From: Nostoc sp. FACHB-152
GTDB taxonomy: Bacteria > Cyanobacteriota > Cyanobacteriia > Cyanobacteriales > Nostocaceae
Assembly (NCBI RefSeq): GCF_014697475.1
Contig: NZ_JACJRV010000001.1
Location: forward strand, 124,001-188,000
Direction of reading: 5' to 3'
Length of the DNA: 64,000 bases
Made by a program: the position numbers and the translations under genes
The notes under the pieces: generated by a model
Seen by the model: the letters and a program-made list of their open reading frames with translations, nothing else
Databases searched by the model: none
Told to the model about the DNA's origin: nothing
In this document: piece after piece, positions 46,065 to 55,345 of the stretch
How the letters are laid out: each line of letters starts with the position of its first letter
Position numbering within the stretch: the stretch's first letter is position 1

Positions 46065-47456
46065 ATGGCAGACCTAACTCCTAATTCTAGTTTTAGTTTG
46101 ACTCTCCGCTTGCAGATTCCCAATAAGGTGGGGATGTTAGCATCAGTAACGCAAGCGATCGCCACTACTGGTGGTAATCTTGGTCAGATAGATTTAATTG
46201 AACAAACCCGCCAAGCATCTACTCGTGATCTTACTGTTGATGCCGCTAGCACAGAACACGCTGAAACTATTGTGCAAGCAGTTAAAGAATTACCAAACAT
46301 CAAAGTTATAGATGTATACGATCGCACTTTTAATTTACATCGCGGTGGCAAAATTAGCATCGCCAGCCGAATCACCTTAAAAAGTGTGTCTGACTTAGCT
46401 ATGGCTTACACTCCAGGTGTGGGAAGGATTTGTAAAGCGATCGCCCAAAACCCAGAGGAAGTATATCACCTGACAATTAAACAAAATACTGTCGCCATTG
46501 TTACTGATGGTAGTGCTGTTTTAGGGTTAGGTAATCTCGGCCCGGCTGCGGCTTTACCTGTGATGGAAGGCAAAGCCATGCTATTTAAAGAATTTGCGGG
46601 GATTGATGCTTTTCCGATTTGCTTGGCTACGCAAAATACAGATGAAATTGTTCAAGCTGTAAAAAATATTGCCCCTGTGTTTGGCGGTGTGAATTTAGAA
46701 GATATTGCTGCCCCCCGTTGCTTTGAAATTGAGCAGAGATTGCGAGAGGAATTAGATATCCCCGTATTCCACGATGACCAACATGGTACAGCGATTGTCA
46801 CCTTAGCGGCTTTGTATAACGCCCTAAAATTAGTTCACAAATCGATGGCTGACATTCGCATTGTAATTAATGGTGCGGGTGCAGCAGGCGTGGCGATCGC
46901 CCGATTATTGCGAAAAGCTGGAGCCGAAACAATTTTAATGTGCGATTCCAAAGGCATTTTGTCAACTAACCGCAACGACTTGACAGAAGAAAAACAAGAA
47001 TTTGCCGTCAAAGCTCAAGGTACATTAGCAGGAGCAATGCAAGGCGCAGACGTATTTATCGGTGTCAGCGCGCCTGGAGTATTAACTGTAGAGATGGTGC
47101 AAGCAATGGCTAAAGACCCGATTGTGTTTGCTATGGCCAATCCCATTCCCGAAATTCAGCCAGAATTAGTTAGCAAAACTGTAGCGGTAATGGCTACCGG
47201 ACGTAGTGATTACCCAAATCAAATTAATAATGTTCTGGCGTTTCCGGGAGTATTCCGGGGTGCTTTAGACTGTCGCGCTAAAGAAATTACTACCACAATG
47301 TATCTAGAAGCTGCAAGTGCGATCGCTTCTTTAGTTAACCCCGCCGATTTGAATCCAGAACATATTATTCCTTCTGTATTTGATGAGCGTGTCGCCCCTG
47401 CTGTCGCTGCGGCTGTACAACGGGCAGCCCGTGCGGAGGGAATTGCTAAGAGTTGA
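46065..47456 (+). CDS. NAD(P)-dependent malic enzyme with N-terminal ACT domain
   Basis: 463 residues. An ACT domain (about 10-85, [20 protein letters not shown]) precedes the malic enzyme: [16 protein letters not shown] with the catalytic tyrosine, [20 protein letters not shown], and metal ligands in [12 protein letters not shown] Rossmann motif [13 protein letters not shown] follows. It decarboxylates malate to pyruvate. The ACT domain implies control by an amino acid or another small ligand. Single gene. Confidence 0.93.
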   Translation: MADLTPNSSFSLTLRLQIPNKVGMLASVTQAIATTGGNLGQIDLIEQTRQASTRDLTVDAASTEHAETIVQAVKELPNIKVIDVYDRTFNLHRGGKISIASRITLKSVSDLAMAYTPGVGRICKAIAQNPEEVYHLTIKQNTVAIVTDGSAVLGLGNLGPAAALPVMEGKAMLFKEFAGIDAFPICLATQNTDEIVQAVKNIAPVFGGVNLEDIAAPRCFEIEQRLREELDIPVFHDDQHGTAIVTLAALYNALKLVHKSMADIRIVINGAGAAGVAIARLLRKAGAETILMCDSKGILSTNRNDLTEEKQEFAVKAQGTLAGAMQGADVFIGVSAPGVLTVEMVQAMAKDPIVFAMANPIPEIQPELVSKTVAVMATGRSDYPNQINNVLAFPGVFRGALDCRAKEITTTMYLEAASAIASLVNPADLNPEHIIPSVFDERVAPAVAAAVQRAARAEGIAKS

Positions 47457-47568
47457 GGATGAAGAGGCAGGGGGGTAGGGGGGCAGGGGAAGTATTTTTC
47501 CTTTTGTTCTATGTCTTCCTTGTCTTCCTCCTTTTACCTCAACAGATAAACTCCCAGCGTATTAACTT

Positions 47569-49878
47569 ATGTATTTTGAATTTGGTAGTGAGTTTATAGA
47601 AGAACTGCCGCTAATTTTGGCGGGGCCGATGCTACAACATACTGACTCCGAAACAGTGACGGTATGGGTAGCATTGAAACAATCTTGTCAGGTAGAACTG
47701 AAGGTTTATGACACAACTAATAATGGTGCAACTTTAGGAAATTCCTTGTTAGAAGGACAAGGTTCTACAGTTGCTCTTGGTAAGTATTTGCATATTGTGG
47801 CTGTCACAGCGCAGTCTGAGAACGAGAATTGTCTGGTAAGCGATTATATCTATGCTTACGACTTACAATTCACCCTTAACGAAGAACGGCAAACCCTATC
47901 ACAAGCATTAGTTTCTCCCAGTTTCCCAACTGTCAATATCAGTTATTTTGAGCATGAAAAACCAACCTTCGCTCTATGTCCCAGCCGTCTGCAAGATTTA
48001 AAAATTGTCCATGCTTCTTGTCGGAAACCGCATGGTCATGGGATGGATGCACTACCAATTCTTGACTGTTTAATTGAAGTAGCAGCTAATCAACCCCAAC
48101 ACCGCCCTCATCAATTGTTTTTGAGTGGCGATCAAATTTACGGCGATGATGTTTCAGATCCTTATTTGTGGGTAGCAACTAATTTAGGGGATGCACTGCT
48201 GGGTTGGGAAGAACGCCTACCTGTGAGTCCGACTTATCTTACTCCTAAGCAGCTGCTTCCGGGAGAAAGGGCAGAAGTAGCAACCGAACAAGCTGGCTTC
48301 ACTGCCGGATTGCATAATAAACCTTCTAAGGTAAATAGTCATCTTTTAGGCTTAGGTGAATATTACGCTGCCTATTTATTAACTTGGTCGCCTGTGTGCT
48401 GGCCGCGCCAATTTCCTCAAGGAAAAGAAGTAACCAGCAATCGTAAAACTATCAAAAAGTGGAATCAAGAAGTCCGCGACTTACAGCAATTCATTTACAC
48501 CTTGGGGAAAGTCCGCCGCGCCTTGGCAAATATTCCCATGTACACCATCTTCGATGACCACGATGTCAGCGATGATTGGAATCTCAACCAAGCATGGTGT
48601 TTACGCGTCCTCGGCAAACCTTTAGGACGGCGAGTAGTGCAGAATGCCATGTTAGCTTACGCAGTGTTTCAAGCATGGGGCAATACGCCGGCAGAATTTG
48701 CCGTTGGGAAATCTGGTGCAAAACTGTTAGCTGCGGCGCAGGCTTGGTCGGTTTCTCAAGGTACAGATATTGATGCTGAAGAAGCGATCGCACTTTATGT
48801 TGGTTTACCAGCTATAGATCCGCCGACAGGCTTACCAACTTTTGTCCCAGACTTTTCAGTATTAGTTTTGGCGCGACACCCCGAATCCCTGAATTGGCAC
48901 TATACAGTTCGCAGCCCGATTCATGAAGTAATTGTGTTAGATACCCGGACTTGGCGCGGCTACCCAGCCGACCAAAAACCGATCGCACCGCCAAGATTGT
49001 TGTCTCCTCATGCATTAAAGCAACAATTACTTGAGCCGTTACAACAAACTGCCAATACCAATATTCAAGCTACATTTGTAATTGCACCCACCAATGTATT
49101 TGGCTTAAAAGTAATTGATTGGGTTCACCATTGGCACTTGCAAAACGAGATAGTTTTTGCCACCGATGTGGGTGATGCCTGGAATATTCATACCGAAGCA
49201 TTAGCACAATTTCTCAGCACATTATTTGACCAACGTCAACAAGTAATTGTACTGTCAGGAGACATTCATTATAGTTCTGTGGTAAGACTATCGCATCAAC
49301 GCAGGCATTCGCAATCGCAATCTGTATTGGTGCAGTTAACCTGTAGTGCCTTAAAGAACGAAGAATTGCTGACGCGGTTAATTCATACCAAATTGAAAGA
49401 TTGGTTATTACCAGAGAAAGTGCGATATTGGCTAGGCTGGAATAATCCAGATGATATGGTAGAAGTCTCAGCCAAACAATGGCAAAGCGATCGCCTGCAT
49501 CACCCAAATAAAACATCTAGACAACGCCAGCAGTTAATTACCTCTGATTGGCATTGTGCATTGGAATTGATTCCCTGCCGCAGAACTCAAACTGCTGACT
49601 TCAGCACAGATATTTTAGCTTTAGTTGCCCCTTGGAACCGACCAGAAAAATCAAAATGGCGATCGCTACAACCATTAATGTTTTGGAAAGCCCGTTGGTT
49701 TCAAGATGGAAAAGAAGTAATCGGAGTGAATAATATCGCCTTGGTACAGTTTGAATTGACCGATGAAAGCCATGTCGGCAAAGTCATTCAAGACTTATAT
49801 TGGTTTTCTGCCTGGTATAAAACAGAATTAGTCTACAGTCGTTTTGAAAGTCCGTTTTTTAGGTTGCATAGCAGGTGA
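47569..49878 (+). CDS. PhoD-like metallophosphatase
   Basis: 769 residues. The metallophosphoesterase motifs are spread over the chain: HASCRKPHGHGMDALP near 147-162, FLSGDQIYGDD near 184-194, YTIFDDHDVSDDWN near 325-338 and VLSGDIHYSSVVRL near 563-576. This matches the PhoD/PhoD-like-2 phosphatase family. No twin-arginine signal is seen at the N-terminus, so this version is probably cytosolic, unlike secreted PhoD alkaline phosphatase. The substrate is unknown. No Pho box was identified. Confidence 0.85.
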   Translation: MYFEFGSEFIEELPLILAGPMLQHTDSETVTVWVALKQSCQVELKVYDTTNNGATLGNSLLEGQGSTVALGKYLHIVAVTAQSENENCLVSDYIYAYDLQFTLNEERQTLSQALVSPSFPTVNISYFEHEKPTFALCPSRLQDLKIVHASCRKPHGHGMDALPILDCLIEVAANQPQHRPHQLFLSGDQIYGDDVSDPYLWVATNLGDALLGWEERLPVSPTYLTPKQLLPGERAEVATEQAGFTAGLHNKPSKVNSHLLGLGEYYAAYLLTWSPVCWPRQFPQGKEVTSNRKTIKKWNQEVRDLQQFIYTLGKVRRALANIPMYTIFDDHDVSDDWNLNQAWCLRVLGKPLGRRVVQNAMLAYAVFQAWGNTPAEFAVGKSGAKLLAAAQAWSVSQGTDIDAEEAIALYVGLPAIDPPTGLPTFVPDFSVLVLARHPESLNWHYTVRSPIHEVIVLDTRTWRGYPADQKPIAPPRLLSPHALKQQLLEPLQQTANTNIQATFVIAPTNVFGLKVIDWVHHWHLQNEIVFATDVGDAWNIHTEALAQFLSTLFDQRQQVIVLSGDIHYSSVVRLSHQRRHSQSQSVLVQLTCSALKNEELLTRLIHTKLKDWLLPEKVRYWLGWNNPDDMVEVSAKQWQSDRLHHPNKTSRQRQQLITSDWHCALELIPCRRTQTADFSTDILALVAPWNRPEKSKWRSLQPLMFWKARWFQDGKEVIGVNNIALVQFELTDESHVGKVIQDLYWFSAWYKTELVYSRFESPFFRLHSR

Positions 49879-49999
49879 CAGGTGATACAAATTCGCAATT
49901 CGCAGTTCGCAGTTCGCAATGACGCTCCTACGTCGCTAACGCAATTGAAAAACTCAGATTTGGTATAATTTCTCCCCTGCCCCCCTGCTCCTCCGCTCC

Positions 50000-52315
50000 C
50001 TACCGTATTGCTAGCCTTGCAACTATCGCAACCACCTGTGCTGGTTCCAGAGGCTTGGGAATGTGTGCTTGGTAGCCGGAAGCGATCGCCTTGGTTCTAT
50101 CTTCTTCTCGTGCAAAGGCTGTCACCGCTACGGCAGGAATATGCACACCTCCCTCAGTTTCCCACTTTCTAACTTTGCGGATAAAATCATAGCCGTCTTC
50201 TAGTGGCATCCCGATATCGCAAAGAATTACTGCGGGTTTCCACGAGAATACCTCTTTTAGCGCGTCTGCGGAACTTCCACAGGCACGCACTTCTGCCCCT
50301 TCCTGCATGAGTACTGCTGACAGAAGATCGCACGCGTCTGGTTCGTCATCAACTACCAGCACTCGCACATCCTGAAGTTTCGATAAGCTTTTATCCGCAG
50401 ATATATTTAGAGACGGGCTAACGCTATGCTGACGAGCAATCACAGGCAATTTAATAGTGAAAGTTGCCCCTTTGCCCTCACCATCACTATCAGCCTGTAC
50501 TGTGCCGCCGTGAAGTTCGACTAAATGACGGACGATCGCCAAACCTAGCCCCAAGCCGCCAAATTTCCTGGTAGTTGAGCCGTCAGCTTGGCGGAAGCGA
50601 TCAAAAACATATGGCAAAAACTCTGCGTTGATACCCACACCAGTGTCACGCACTATCACCTCGACAAATGAGTTAACTTGCTTAAGTTGCACTTCCACCC
50701 GTCCACCTTGAGGCGTGAATTTAACCGCGTTCGAGAGGAGGTTCCAGACTACTTGCTGAAGCCGATTTTGGTCGCCTAAGACAGGTTCAACCTCGGCAAG
50801 TTGTAGCTGCAAATCGATATCTTTGACTTCTGCTGCGTGGCGCACCGACTCGATCGCACTGACAATAACGCTGGCTAAGTTTAGCGGCTGTGGTTCGAGA
50901 TGAAGTTTCCCAAGAATGATCTTTGATGTATCAAGCAGGTCATTTACCAATTGTGCTTGGGCTTTGGCATTCCGTTCAATAGTAGCGATCGCCTGTTGTA
51001 TCTTTTCTTGATCAAGCTTCCCGGTACATAGCAAATGGGCCCAGCCGCAAATAGCATTGAGAGGAGTTCTGAGTTCGTGAGAAACGGTAATTAAAAACTC
51101 ATCCTTAAGACGGTTAGCTTCCTCTGCCTCATTCTTTGCTGCTTCCACCTGCCTTAAGTGTTCGTCTCGCTCATGCTGTTGCTGCGATAGAAGTTCCGCC
51201 GAAAATTTTAATGCCTCGCCTAACAAAGCTACTTCCTTAATAGTTGAGGCACTGATGCGCGGACATTCACCGTTGGCGAGTGCCTCTGCCGCCAAAGCAG
51301 CCTCAGAGATGCTTTGAGATATCCACTGCGAGAGGAAGAGTGCGCCTGCACCACTTACCAAAAGCAGTACTAGGCCAATTTCAATAACAAGCCACATCGC
51401 ATGGCGCGCCGGACTGTCAATTAGCTCAACAGGAACGACGACGGCAGTTGTCCAGTTAGAAAAATTGGCTCGCCTGAAGGCAACATAAACTAGCTTTCCC
51501 TCCAAGGTCGTTTCGCGGTAGAAGCCTTCTGTGGTTGCCGCGATACGCTTCAAAAAAGACGGAGTACCGTGCTGCCCTACAAAGCGATCGGGATTGCGAG
51601 TCCGAGCGACAACAACACCATGACCATCAACAACAGTACGTGTCCACTCGCTATCAATAGTTGTCTTGGTATTAATAATGTTAGTTAGTGCTTCTGAGGT
51701 GATGAGGGCAGTCAGCACATACCGTAACTTGCCATCACGCATGACTGGAACACGGACAGGGAAAGCCCATGTTTGCTTAATACGTGAAATTGCGAGGTAC
51801 CCAACTGTTGGCTGGAGTGTTTTGACAACACGCCGCACGCTTTCAGGCTCATTGGCAAAGGGTAGTGCAGTGCCGAAAGGACGAGAAGTATTCAATATCT
51901 GTTGTCCTTCTGGTTTTAGCAGGATGACAGCTAACCAAGTCGGCTGCGTCTGCACTGTGCGCTGCGCCTCGCTATAAAAGGCTTTTAAGTCACGCTGGTT
52001 GAGCCTGTCAGAGGCTGCCAGGGCTTGGAGTGTCCGAGTTGTGCTGGAAACTTCGCGCTCGACATCTTGCGTCAAATTGCGTGCCTCTAAAATCAAGCGG
52101 CGTTCTGATGCTGCACGTTCATTCAGCGAGAGTTTGTGTACAACCGCAACGCCAAAAAGGACAACTGGCAGTAAGGCCCCGGCGACAAGTAACACAAGGT
52201 GCCACTTCAGAGCCAGCGTGCGTCCGCCAAAAGCATTCAAAGTGAAATTTATACTTGTTTTACACAAACCAACTCCCAAGGATGAAGGGAATTTGGTTTT
52301 ATTAGATCTTGTCAC
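50000..52315 (-). CDS. Membrane dCache-HAMP hybrid histidine kinase
   Basis: 771 residues, GTG start. First span about 38-60, a periplasmic dCache-type sensor (60-300, LQALAASDRLNQRDLKAFYS), second span 302-328, HAMP region, HisKA with His413 (TVSHELRTPLNAI), ATPase boxes WNLLSNAVKFTPQGG, DTGVGI and LGLGLAIV, and a C-terminal receiver with Asp700 (ILCDIGMPLEDGY). It senses an external small molecule and relays phosphate to a partner not found nearby. Many codons here are GC-richer than the neighbours (for example near 51200-52200), which may indicate later acquisition. Confidence 0.92.
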   Translation of the reverse strand: MTRSNKTKFPSSLGVGLCKTSINFTLNAFGGRTLALKWHLVLLVAGALLPVVLFGVAVVHKLSLNERAASERRLILEARNLTQDVEREVSSTTRTLQALAASDRLNQRDLKAFYSEAQRTVQTQPTWLAVILLKPEGQQILNTSRPFGTALPFANEPESVRRVVKTLQPTVGYLAISRIKQTWAFPVRVPVMRDGKLRYVLTALITSEALTNIINTKTTIDSEWTRTVVDGHGVVVARTRNPDRFVGQHGTPSFLKRIAATTEGFYRETTLEGKLVYVAFRRANFSNWTTAVVVPVELIDSPARHAMWLVIEIGLVLLLVSGAGALFLSQWISQSISEAALAAEALANGECPRISASTIKEVALLGEALKFSAELLSQQQHERDEHLRQVEAAKNEAEEANRLKDEFLITVSHELRTPLNAICGWAHLLCTGKLDQEKIQQAIATIERNAKAQAQLVNDLLDTSKIILGKLHLEPQPLNLASVIVSAIESVRHAAEVKDIDLQLQLAEVEPVLGDQNRLQQVVWNLLSNAVKFTPQGGRVEVQLKQVNSFVEVIVRDTGVGINAEFLPYVFDRFRQADGSTTRKFGGLGLGLAIVRHLVELHGGTVQADSDGEGKGATFTIKLPVIARQHSVSPSLNISADKSLSKLQDVRVLVVDDEPDACDLLSAVLMQEGAEVRACGSSADALKEVFSWKPAVILCDIGMPLEDGYDFIRKVRKWETEGGVHIPAVAVTAFAREEDRTKAIASGYQAHIPKPLEPAQVVAIVARLAIR

Positions 52316-52395
52316 GCTCTTTTGCTAAAAGCACACTAAGTGATTTGTGTACTATCATGCTTGGATTATAACTACCAATTAATTTTGTGTTAGTG

Positions 52396-52435
52396 CTATG
52401 GGAATCAGGTTTGATTACTGAAAATAGTTGTGTAG
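52396..52435 (+). repeat. CTATAGGA dispersed element, copy 3
   Basis: Starts CTATGGGAATCAGGTTTGAT and ends AGTTGTGTAG; about 34 of 40 positions agree with 36001-36040. A GGCAATA x3 array follows 3 bases later. Confidence 0.7.
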
Positions 52436-52438
52436 AAC

Positions 52439-52459
52439 GGCAATAGGCAATAGGCAATA
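52439..52459. repeat. Heptamer array GGCAATA x3
   Basis: Three perfect units directly after the CTATAGGA element, the same triplet as at 7701 and 58927. Confidence 0.85.
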
Positions 52460-53337
52460 GATTTTTTTGCCACTGATTTAGGTTGCTATTAGTTCTCAAA
52501 TATTTTCTTTTTGATTATCAAAGTTAAAATACTATGGGATGATAAATTTTATATCTTACACAGATTTTTATAGTATTTGTTAATATATTTAATAACCGCT
52601 TGCTTGCGTCCAATAATCTTTTCAATTAACTCAATCAAGCAATTTTTCTAGTTTTTTAGTGAATGTTCTACTAGATAGCTGATTTTGGCTTTGATTACAT
52701 TTTTAGCTTGCTTGTGCAGTTTTGATTTTATTTACTTTAACTCATTTTAAATTGATTTTGTAGCTATACATATGATGGCATTCATCTAAAACTTTTATCT
52801 TATTTGTAGACAGGGATAACTATAGTTTTAGCTATCTATAATATTGTCTAATGATGTTCAATAGTGAAAAAAAAGGTCTGGCTCACCACCAAACCTGAAT
52901 ATAAATCCAGTGCATAACAACATCCCTGATTTATTTACTCATGTTTTTCACTCCAGAGCATCTTCCTCTAGGATGTGTCTAAATATCGTAAAAGCTGATA
53001 TTAGATGAGCTTGTCCAGTTGTGGTGCATCTAACTTACAGATTTTTCCTGTTCGTAATCATTATTTGGGCAACGAACTGCACAGATGCAGGGAACCCAAA
53101 GCGATTTTTACTAATGATTTAGATTTGTATAAGCTAATCATTATAAATGAATAAAAATGTTATAAAACTTAAAATATCTCTCAAAGAGTTACGCATGAAA
53201 AATGAAAAATTATCAGCCTCTCTCGTTAGCTGAATTTGTCTTAACTTATTTAACTACGCAGCACTGATTATAACTGTTATTCCATGATGATCTAAGATTG
53301 TTGGGTATTCTCTAGTTTGCGATCGCCACGCTTACCA

Positions 53338-54339
53338 ATGATTGAAGTCGAACATCTTAGTAAAACCTACAGTTCTACCCCAGCGATTACTGATGTCACC
53401 TTTAGGGTTGAGGAAGGGGAAATTTTAGGATTTTTAGGGCCGAATGGTGCTGGTAAAACCACCACTATGAGAATTTTAGCAGGTTATTTACCTGCAACTA
53501 GCGGGACAGCAAAGATTGCTGGGTTTGATGTCCATGAAAATTCCTTGGCGGTGCGTCAACGAATTGGTTATTTACCGGAAACACCGCCGTTATATCCAGA
53601 CATGACGGTAGAGGGCTTTCTGCACTTTGTCGCCCAAATTAAAGGAGTACCCGCAGGCGATCGCGCTGCCAAAGTCCAAACAGCAATTGAAAAGTGCAAC
53701 TTACAAGACAAGCGGCGGGTAATTATTCGTAAACTTTCTAAAGGATATCGCCAAAGAGTCGGCATTGCTCAGGCGATCGTTCACGATCCGCCAGCGATTA
53801 TTTTGGATGAACCCACCGTTGGACTTGACCCCCGCCAAATTATTGAAGTGCGAAATTTAATTAAAAGTCTGGCGGGGACACACACAATTATTTTGTCTAC
53901 GCACATTTTGCCAGAAGTCAGCATGACCTGTAGTCGCGTTGCGATCATCAATCGCGGTAAGGTTGTCGCTACCAACACTCCAGAAAGCTTGATGACCCAG
54001 TTGACAGGAGGCTCAGGTTATGAATTAGAAATCGAGGGCGAAGCTAACCTTGCCAAACAGGTATTGCAAAACGTAGCCGGCGTGAGTTTGGTAGAATCAA
54101 TTCCTGGTTATCACCTCACTGATGCTAAGGACGGCCGCAGTTACTTGCGAGTCATCTCACGACCTGGAACAGAACCAGGAAGGGATATTGCCGCCACCTT
54201 AATTCGTGCCGGGTTTGGATTACAAGAAATGCGCCGGGTCAGTGCCACCCTAGAAGATGTGTTCTTGCAACTAACCACAGAAGAAAAGCATCTTGAATCA
54301 GAGGTAGACTCAGCAGCTAAAGAAGGAGAAGCAGCATAA
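53338..54339 (+). CDS. ABC transporter ATP-binding protein, GldA-like
   Basis: 333 residues from the ATG at 53338 (MIEVEHLSKTYSSTPAITDV). Walker A GPNGAGKTT at 34-42, signature LSKGYRQRVGIAQAI near 133, Walker B AIILDEPTVGLDP. The C-terminal 100 residues form the regulatory domain of GldA/ABC-2-type ATPases. It begins a four-gene cluster (ATPase, permease, GldG-like, DUF4340) that matches the Gld auxiliary transporter set. In cyanobacteria the cargo is unknown. The stop abuts the permease ATG. Confidence 0.9.
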   Translation: MIEVEHLSKTYSSTPAITDVTFRVEEGEILGFLGPNGAGKTTTMRILAGYLPATSGTAKIAGFDVHENSLAVRQRIGYLPETPPLYPDMTVEGFLHFVAQIKGVPAGDRAAKVQTAIEKCNLQDKRRVIIRKLSKGYRQRVGIAQAIVHDPPAIILDEPTVGLDPRQIIEVRNLIKSLAGTHTIILSTHILPEVSMTCSRVAIINRGKVVATNTPESLMTQLTGGSGYELEIEGEANLAKQVLQNVAGVSLVESIPGYHLTDAKDGRSYLRVISRPGTEPGRDIAATLIRAGFGLQEMRRVSATLEDVFLQLTTEEKHLESEVDSAAKEGEAA

Positions 54340-55152
54340 ATGGGTATAGTGCTGGCGAATATTATTGCTATTTATCGCCGAGAATTACAGAGTTATTTTG
54401 CATCGCCTTTAGCTTATGCGATCGCTGGCGTGTTTTGGTTCATTGCTGGCATATTGTTTTTTTTGATATTGCTAGGGCCGACTGGCTTGATAGCAGAAGC
54501 CGCCTATACAGATGTACAAGGTCAACAGTTAGGTGTACCAGTTTCTTTGGATGTCGGTGCGAGATTGGTGCAAGACTTTTTAAATGGATTAGCGTGGATA
54601 TTATTGTTTGTGCTGCCAATGCTGTCAATGGGACTTTACGCCGAAGAACGGAAGCGTGGCACACTAGAACTTTTAGCAACATCTCCTGTGACCAACTGGG
54701 CGATCGCCGTGGGGAAATTATTGGGAGTGCTAACATTTTTTATTACCATGATTTTGCCGTTGGTATTACTAGAGGCGATCGCCTTGAGTAGTGCTAACCC
54801 GCCCATCCAACCAGCATTGCCTTTGTTAGCGCATCTAGGATTAATCTTGTTGGCAGCATCAATCTTGTCTTTAGGAATGTTTATTTCCTCCTTAACAGAC
54901 AGCACAATTTGGGCGGCTGTCTTCACCTTTGCCGCAGGTTTTTTACTATTATTAATCCCAGATTTTGTTTCTCAAAAAATCGGAGGTTCTTTAGGAGAAT
55001 TCCTAGGGAATTTATCACTAGTTAAACATTACAACACCTTAGTACAAGGAATTTTTGATACCAGCAGTTTAATTTTATTTGCCAGTTACATATTTTTAGG
55101 CATTTTTCTGACGGCGCAATCAATTGATGCACTGCGCTTTCAACGGCAGTAA
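54340..55152 (+). CDS. ABC-2 type permease, GldF-like
   Basis: 270 residues with six spans. IYRRELQSYFASPLAYAIAG opens the protein, and GLYAEERKRGTLELLATSPV is the conserved ABC-2 coupling loop. It begins at the base after the ATPase stop, so the pair is translated together. It forms the membrane channel of the Gld-type transporter. Confidence 0.9.
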   Translation: MGIVLANIIAIYRRELQSYFASPLAYAIAGVFWFIAGILFFLILLGPTGLIAEAAYTDVQGQQLGVPVSLDVGARLVQDFLNGLAWILLFVLPMLSMGLYAEERKRGTLELLATSPVTNWAIAVGKLLGVLTFFITMILPLVLLEAIALSSANPPIQPALPLLAHLGLILLAASILSLGMFISSLTDSTIWAAVFTFAAGFLLLLIPDFVSQKIGGSLGEFLGNLSLVKHYNTLVQGIFDTSSLILFASYIFLGIFLTAQSIDALRFQRQ

Positions 55153-55345
55153 TTATGAGTCATGAGTCAACAAGAAGGGTGTAGGGGATAGGGTGTAGGG
55201 TGTAGGGAAGGTGTTGGTAGGGGCTTGTATCCCCTAACACAATTGCCCTTAAGGGCAGGGCTTGTATCCCAAGGGTTGTTGGGGCTATTTCTTCCCCCAC
55301 ACCCCGCCCCAACGGGGCTTGGTCAGTAGTAAAGGCAAAGGACAA

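Larger units (their letters stand above)
52316..53337. other. 1-kb gene-free region upstream of the Gld-type ABC genes
   Basis: AT-rich sequence with a CTATAGGA element (52396-52435), a GGCAATA array (52439-52459) and no credible open frame. The 80 bases before 53338 should carry the ABC cluster promoter. I saw no RNA gene, but a small RNA cannot be excluded. Confidence 0.5.
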